Below are positions 60,260 to 64,000 of a stretch of DNA of 64,000 nucleotides, piece by piece. How positions within the stretch are numbered: position 1 is the first letter of the stretch; every line of letters starts with the position of its first letter. Below the pieces are notes generated by a model, which saw only the letters and a list, made by a program, of their open reading frames with translations, had not been told where the DNA came from and made no database searches. Source of the stretch: an uncultured Oscillospiraceae bacterium (GTDB lineage: Bacteria; Bacillota; Clostridia; Oscillospirales; Acutalibacteraceae); the NCBI GenBank assembly GCA_958448165.1, contig CAUDCW010000009.1:1-64000 (forward strand), written 5' to 3'. The translations under genes were made by a program, and so were the position numbers.

Positions 60260-60649
60260 TTATTTGTTAATATCTTTTTTATTTCCTTTGTTGTCGTTTC
60301 TGCTGAAAAGCTGTCTTACTCCCATAATCAAAATCAGAACACCGAATATTTTTGAAAGAAGCTTTCCGTCAATAATATTCGCCAGATAACTTCCGGCAAA
60401 GGAAGAAAGAATGCCCAGTGCGGCAAAGGGGAGAGCTGTTTTCCAGTCTATCAAGCCTTTAATATGATAGATTATGACAGATAAGGCTGCAATCGGTATG
60501 AAAAACAGAACATTGATTCCCTGCGCAGTCACCTGCGGAATTGAAGTGAAAAGCCCGAAATAAATAATCATTATTCCGCCGCCGCCCATTCCCATAGAAC
60601 TGAATACTCCTGCAAAAAAAGCGGCGGCACTGCTCCATACTATCTCCAT
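60260..60649 (-). CDS. Half-size TauE/SafE family membrane protein (second)
   Basis: 129 aa with about four hydrophobic helices; the GMGGGGIMII motif near residue 20 is the family signature of one repeat unit. TauE/SafE (DUF81) permeases of sulfite, sulfoacetate or other organic anions normally contain two such units in about 250 residues. ATG 60649 overlaps the upstream half-size gene by ten bases, indicating coupled synthesis and probably a heterodimer. A basic tail (NDNKGNKKDINK) ends the protein. Confidence 0.82.
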   Translation of the reverse strand: MEIVWSSAAAFFAGVFSSMGMGGGGIMIIYFGLFTSIPQVTAQGINVLFFIPIAALSVIIYHIKGLIDWKTALPFAALGILSSFAGSYLANIIDGKLLSKIFGVLILIMGVRQLFSRNDNKGNKKDINK

Positions 60650-61002
60650 ATCAGCCTTATCCCTGCCCAAAGCATAAAAACAGCGAATATTTTTCTTATT
60701 ATATTGTTGTCAAGCTTTTTCAGCAGAAATGTTCCCGCAATTGCTCCGGGTAAACCCCATAGAAGATAGGGGGCAACGTCCTGAATTTTTACTGCACCAC
60801 GCATCAGATATCCTACAGCGCTTGAGATGCATATCGGAAGAATTATTGCAACGCAGGTTGCGTGCGCTTCCTTTGCTTTGAGTCTGCGCGACAAAATCGG
60901 CACAGCTATCATTCCGCCGCCTGCGCCCAGAAGTCCGTTGAAAAAGCCTGTCGCAAGTCCGCCTGCTGTTGTCAGAAGCTTGTTATTACTGCATTTTTTC
61001 AC
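60640..61002 (-). CDS. Half-size TauE/SafE family membrane protein (first)
   Basis: 120 aa with about four helices and the repeat signature GFFNGLLGAGGGMIAVPIL. Start GTG 61002. Together with the overlapping gene at 60260-60649 it provides both halves of a TauE/SafE transporter on separate chains. There is no sign that a single longer gene was split by a frameshift: the first ends naturally and the second has its own start with a GATAAGG site. Confidence 0.82.
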   Translation of the reverse strand: MKKCSNNKLLTTAGGLATGFFNGLLGAGGGMIAVPILSRRLKAKEAHATCVAIILPICISSAVGYLMRGAVKIQDVAPYLLWGLPGAIAGTFLLKKLDNNIIRKIFAVFMLWAGIRLIWR

Positions 61003-61046
61003 ATAATCACCGATATTATTGTGACCGTAAAAATTAAATTAATGCA

Positions 61047-61076
61047 CGAAAAAAGGTCACTGCAAAAGCAATGACC
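61047..61076 (-). terminator. Terminator of the 6S-like RNA
   Basis: GGTCACTGC (61055-61063) and GCAATGACC (61068-61076) pair with one wobble; the minus strand continues into TTTTTTCG. Confidence 0.75.
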
Positions 61077-61089
61077 CAAAATTCAAAAT

Positions 61090-61268
61090 AAACCCGCCTG
61101 ACCGTATTGTGCAATTATAACCTGCCTACGAAAAGACAGGTGGGTGTCGCCCCTTGATTTCACGCTCCCTTCGTCCGCAAAGCGGGAGGTCTGCAATCTG
61201 TCAAGGGAGGTGGACTCCCGAAATTAAAGTTGTAGGGTTATATGAACACAATTCACGCATCAGGCAGG
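61090..61268 (-). ncRNA. ssrS: 6S-like RNA (ssrS candidate)
   Basis: About 179 nt. A long closing stem joins the ends: GCCTGA/TCAGGC (61096-61101 with 61260-61265), ATTGTG/CACAAT and ATAACC/GGTTAT. It opens into a large central region containing GGGAG/CTCCC and CCCTTGA/TCAAGGG pairings and a terminal GC hairpin, the elongated shape with a central bulge typical of 6S RNA, which mimics open promoter DNA and binds RNA polymerase. The downstream T-run fixes the minus strand. It starts about 14 bases after the DUF1292 stop; no separate promoter is clear. Confidence 0.65.
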
Positions 61269-61281
61269 CTGATGGACAAAA

Positions 61282-61593
61282 TTAAACTTCGTCGCTTTCA
61301 ACTTCCTCGTCAGCGTACATATTTTCAAAATGGTCCTCAAAAATTTCGGCAAGGCTCTGGCTGAGCTCTTCGTCCTCAACCTCAACAAGCAGCTCTTCGC
61401 CGTCCTCTTCGACAGTTTCAAAAATATAATAAACTCCGTCCGACTCAAGCTCCTCTTCCGGTGAATCAAATACCGGGTAAAGAGCAAAGTAGCTTTTGTC
61501 GTCCTGTTCAATAATGTCAAGAATTTCAAACTGCTGCTCTTTGCCATCCTCGTCAATCAGAGTCAGCAGATCTGCCTCAAATTCATTATCCAT
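61282..61593 (-). CDS. DUF1292 family protein (YrzB-like)
   Basis: 103 aa, very acidic. It opens DNEFEADLLTLIDEDGKEQQFEILDIIE, then YFALYPVFDSPEEE and YYIFETVEEDGEELLVEVEDEE, the DUF1292 pattern common in Firmicutes. Function unknown. ATG 61593 is used, with AAAGGG upstream, rather than 61611. Confidence 0.9.
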   Translation of the reverse strand: MDNEFEADLLTLIDEDGKEQQFEILDIIEQDDKSYFALYPVFDSPEEELESDGVYYIFETVEEDGEELLVEVEDEELSQSLAEIFEDHFENMYADEEVESDEV

Positions 61594-61625
61594 AATATCA
61601 TTCCCTTTCACTGTGTCATATATGT

Positions 61626-61654
61626 ATTTTAACCCTTATGCGGCATTAAGTCAA
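61626..61654 (-). promoter_or_regulatory. Promoter for the DUF1292 gene (and possibly the 6S-like RNA)
   Basis: Minus strand TTGACT (61649-61654 on plus), a 17-bp spacer and TAAAAT (61626-61631 on plus), 33 bases upstream of the start codon. Confidence 0.65.
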
Positions 61655-61719
61655 GAAAAATTAATAAATTTATTTAAGAAAATTTTTACTAAAAAAATTA
61701 AAAAAGTTGAAAAAAAGTA

Positions 61720-61747
61720 TTGACAATAGCAAAATATGTGTTATAAT
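61720..61747 (+). promoter_or_regulatory. Strong consensus promoter for the large RNA
   Basis: TTGACA (61720-61725), a 16-bp spacer and TATAAT (61742-61747), both hexamers perfect. The strongest promoter in the window, yet no substantial ORF follows. Confidence 0.8.
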
Positions 61748-61753
61748 GTAATT

Positions 61754-62356
61754 GAACTTAAGGAAAGGAGCTGAGTCCTATGGGCGAACTGACACCGGAA
61801 AATTCATTGAGCTTCGTTGATAAGGCGGGCTCAGATTCACAAGGCTGACTTAAGAATATTATTCAACAAGAAATCAAGCGGCATTCAATTAAAAAATAAA
61901 AATTCAGACTATTTGTTTTTTTAACTTTAATGCTCATCATTTTTAGATTACCCGATATGGGATATGAATATTTAAAGTCTGCTGGGTGAAATGATTACAA
62001 TTGAATATTTTGATTATTAATCTATTGTATGTTCGGGTAATCCGAAAATATGATAAGTTCAAAGCATTAAAAGCTCAAATTGTGTTTTTGCTCGAACGGC
62101 AGAGAATACACTTTTTCAAGTATTCGGCTTGAAGATGAGTTAAACGTTAAAGACGCCAAAAAGCGTACTGATGGTTGTGCGTCATATAATTCGCAGCCGA
62201 ACGTATTTTTGATGCAGAGATTGGTTACATAAACTTAATAGGTTTCTTATATATTCGTTTTATACGAAAAAAAAATTAAACCGAGAGTGAGACCAATGAT
62301 TATTTAAAATTGATTAATAATTTCAGACCGGCGAGGTGTTCTTGCCGGTCTGTTTG
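61754..62356 (+). ncRNA. Candidate large structured non-coding RNA, about 600 nt
   Basis: Between a perfect promoter and an intrinsic terminator there are about 600 nt without a protein gene. GATTACCCGA (61946-61955) pairs perfectly with TCGGGTAATC (62033-62042), 78 bases apart; GAATAC/GTATTC-type hairpins occur near 62106-62130, and CTTAAG occurs at both about 61757 and 61849. Size and setting resemble large bacterial RNAs such as ROOL or OLE, but I cannot match a family. A long leader for the potassium channel is less likely because of the terminator. Confidence 0.55.
61780..61848 (+). CDS. Possible 22-residue peptide
   Basis: ATG 61780 to TGA 61846 encodes MGELTPENSLSFVDKAGSDS followed by two residues. 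A good AAGGAAAGGAG site precedes it, but AGGA (61766-61769) can pair with TCCT (61776-61779), partly hiding that site. It may be a leader peptide, or a chance ORF inside the structured RNA. No homologue is recognised. Confidence 0.35.
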   Translation: MGELTPENSLSFVDKAGSDSQG

Positions 62357-62359
62357 TTT
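62324..62359 (+). terminator. Terminator of the large RNA
   Basis: CAGACCGGC (62324-62332) and GCCGGTCTG (62344-62352), a perfect nine-bp stem, followed by TTTGTTT. Confidence 0.85.
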
Positions 62360-62598
62360 CAGCGATCTGTTTCACCGCTGTGCTTTCGTGGATCGCTTTG
62401 TTTGACAAATAATCAAAGCATTGTTTGGTATAAATTTTTTTCAGGCAGGGAGCATTGTTTGAAAAAACAGAGCAAGAATCTGTACGGTTTTTCTTTTTAG
62501 TAATTTATTTGCGTTTAGGGGTTAACGATGCAATAATTTATTATTTGCCTGTGAGAAATTATGTCCGCAAAATTTCTGCAAAAATGTGAGGTAACAAT

Positions 62599-63012
62599 AT
62601 GCGTAAGCTTAGAATTTTTAATCTGGTTATGAAGCGTACAAAGGCTTATAATGTTTTGCTTGGACTGGTTCTGTTTGTGCTTGCCGCTGCGCTGATAATT
62701 ATGCTGGTCGAGCCTGAAATAAATACATATTTTGAGTCATTGTGGTATTGCTACGCCGTTATCTCTACAATCGGCTTTGGCGATGTTGTTGTTACGTCGG
62801 TAATAGCCAAGGTTGTTTCTGTTTTGTTAACCGTGTATTCCTTGTTTGTGCTCGCGATTGCAACAGGAGTTGTTGTCAGCTTTTATAATCAGCTGGTACT
62901 CGCACAGCGTGATGACAGTATTTCTCTGTTTGTAGATAAGCTTGAAAGATTGCCTGACTTGTCAAAAGAGGAGCTTAAAGAAATATCCGATAGAATAAAA
63001 AAGCTGAGATAA
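62599..63012 (+). CDS. Two-TM potassium channel
   Basis: 137 aa. TM1 (about 20-37), a pore helix with selectivity filter TIGFGD (ISTIGFGDVVV), TM2 (about 70-93) and a short cytoplasmic helical tail (KEELKEISDRIKKLR). This is the Ion_trans_2 layout; four subunits would form a K+ channel. No RCK domain is attached. RBS GTGAGGTAAC precedes ATG 62599; TGGTATAAA near 62428 is a possible extended -10. Confidence 0.9.
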   Translation: MRKLRIFNLVMKRTKAYNVLLGLVLFVLAAALIIMLVEPEINTYFESLWYCYAVISTIGFGDVVVTSVIAKVVSVLLTVYSLFVLAIATGVVVSFYNQLVLAQRDDSISLFVDKLERLPDLSKEELKEISDRIKKLR

Positions 63013-63045
63013 ATCTCTTATGTTGACTTATACCTGAATTTTAAC

Positions 63046-63075
63046 GCCGATATTCAATCCGAGTATCGGCTTTTT
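63046..63075 (+). terminator. Terminator after the potassium channel gene
   Basis: GCCGATA (63046-63052) and TATCGGC (63064-63070), followed by TTTTT. Confidence 0.8.
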
Positions 63076-63107
63076 GTGTTCAATTTTTCATATTCGGTTG
63101 TATTTTG

Positions 63108-63136
63108 TTGAAAAAACTATAAACGTGTAATATAAT
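63108..63136 (+). promoter_or_regulatory. Promoter for the zinc-ribbon membrane protein
   Basis: TTGAAA (63108-63113), a 17-bp spacer and TATAAT (63131-63136), about 50 bases before the start codon. Confidence 0.7.
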
Positions 63137-63186
63137 TAAACTAATAAGTATATTTTAATACAGATTTTAATGCAGAGGTGATAAAA

Positions 63187-64000
63187 ATGGCATTTTGCAG
63201 AAAATGCGGAAATCAGCTGGGTGACGGCAGCAAATTCTGTATGGCTTGCGGCACTCCGGTTAACCGCACTGATACATCAGAAAATAGAAATGCATACAGC
63301 AAAGACCCTGAAACAGAAAAAATCAATCAGACTCAATCGCAGTATATTTGCAAATCGTGCGGAAATCCAGTTCGCCAAGGTTTAAAGTTTTGTACCTTTT
63401 GCGGTGCACCTGTAACAAACAATAATGTTAATAGCGGGCAGCAACAATACTCCGGACCATCCCGCACAGACCGGGATAATTTTCCTCCGGCAAATTATCC
63501 GCCGCAAAACCATCCGCAGAATAATAACGCTTTTCAGACAAATCAGAATCAGCCTTCTTCGGGTTATAGCAGCACTCAGCCTGACGGCAAAAAAAGCAAC
63601 ACTGCGCTTATAGTTTCGATTGTTGTCGGGGCAGTTGTTCTTGTAGCCGCAATTGTTGTAGCCGCAATTTTCCTTCTTCCGGATTTACTCGGCGGCAATA
63701 CTTCAGCAGGCAATAACGCAGGTGCTTCATCTTCGCAATCATCTCAGGCAAGCTCTGCTTTATCAGAAACTCCTACTGCACCTGCAACCGTTCCGACCGA
63801 ACCGGCAACACAGCCGCCGACTGAAGCTGAAACCGAGACCGAAACAGCTCCCGATAATCTGCAGAGAATTGAGGTTGTTTCTTCCGATTCAAAAGAAGGG
63901 GACGCAAAACTGACCTTGTATGAATGGCGCAACGGAAAATGGACGAGCCTTATGTCGGCAGACGCATATGTTGGCAAATATGGTGTAAGCACTGACTATG
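63187..64000 (+). CDS. Double zinc-ribbon membrane protein, incomplete at window end
   Basis: At least 271 aa; runs off the window. Two zinc ribbons (CRKCG...CMACG, residues 4-22; CKSCG...CTFCG, about 58-76), a Pro/Asn/Gln-rich linker, a TM helix (about 140-164) and a Ser/Thr/Glu-rich outer linker leading into a domain beginning LQRIEVVSSDSKEGDAKLTLYEWRNGKW. The plan is that of the zinc-ribbon membrane proteins in the T7-like locus, but the TIG motif is absent. RBS AGAGGTGAT. Confidence 0.82.
   Translation, partial: MAFCRKCGNQLGDGSKFCMACGTPVNRTDTSENRNAYSKDPETEKINQTQSQYICKSCGNPVRQGLKFCTFCGAPVTNNNVNSGQQQYSGPSRTDRDNFPPANYPPQNHPQNNNAFQTNQNQPSSGYSSTQPDGKKSNTALIVSIVVGAVVLVAAIVVAAIFLLPDLLGGNTSAGNNAGASSSQSSQASSALSETPTAPATVPTEPATQPPTEAETETETAPDNLQRIEVVSSDSKEGDAKLTLYEWRNGKWTSLMSADAYVGKYGVSTDY

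Noticed and set aside
60260..61002. Single TauE/SafE gene split by a frameshift
   Set aside because: Each half has its own start signal and complete repeat motif, and the overlap is a normal coupled arrangement.
61754..62356. Riboswitch controlling the potassium channel gene
   Set aside because: The distance to the channel start is large and a full terminator with a separate promoter-like box lies between; I could not match a known riboswitch core.

Overview
The window looks like a chromosome segment of a low-GC Firmicute of class Clostridia, most likely a gut Ruminococcus-type member of the Oscillospiraceae. Four things point there: the Firmicute gene order tig-clpP-clpX-lon-engB; long-form HPF and DUF1292; frequent TTG and GTG starts behind strong AGGAGG sites; and a secreted GH25 lysozyme ending in a dockerin, a module typical of cellulosome or amylosome ruminococci. 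The species call is inference.

Layout. 1-218: two tandem copies of a 109-bp hairpin repeat. 246-12258 (+): housekeeping block of rnhB, yraN, an M19 dipeptidase, thrC, a phosphoesterase, then tig, clpP, clpX, lon, engB and lysA. 12385-15338 (+): a small membrane protein and a polar amino-acid ABC importer. 15413-22098 (+): a tightly packed cell-surface glycan cluster (epimerase-like SDR, TIM-barrel isomerase, two GT2 glycosyltransferases, a large membrane GT-C-like protein, an FAD oxidoreductase). 22184-29664 (mostly -): pyrB with a C-terminal zinc domain, a lipoprotein and tRNA-Leu on +, an ABC-2 exporter with its TetR regulator, a DUF4003 protein and a phosphoglucomutase. 30043-33152 (+): a membrane protein, the dockerin-tagged lysozyme and HPF. 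33389-35960: wreckage of a defence or mobile region, made of an orphan cas6, a degenerate IS5-family element, a SLOG-fold gene fragment and a group II intron 3-prime fossil.

36160-55584 (+): the most unusual part, a visibly AT-richer locus that pairs a type VII-like secretion engine with a complete phospho-signalling set. It encodes an EssC-type FHA/FtsK ATPase, a YukD-like protein, several WXG100-type helical proteins, a WXG-like/CHAP fusion (candidate exported cell-wall hydrolase), two PP2C phosphatases, two transmembrane Ser/Thr kinases (one with a solute-binding-protein-like ectodomain, one with PASTA and InlB-type repeats), an FHA protein and three zinc-ribbon membrane proteins. Three proteins share a T-[IV]-G-x-[FW]-acidic motif that could be the phospho-site read by the FHA domains. 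EsaA, EssA and EssB are not seen. An LRR protein follows; then group II intron and IS21-family debris closes the island.

59224-64000: gpsA, two half-size TauE/SafE proteins, a 6S-like RNA and DUF1292 on -, then on + a strongly promoted, terminator-bounded stretch of about 600 nt that looks like a large structured non-coding RNA, a two-TM potassium channel, and a zinc-ribbon membrane protein running off the window end.
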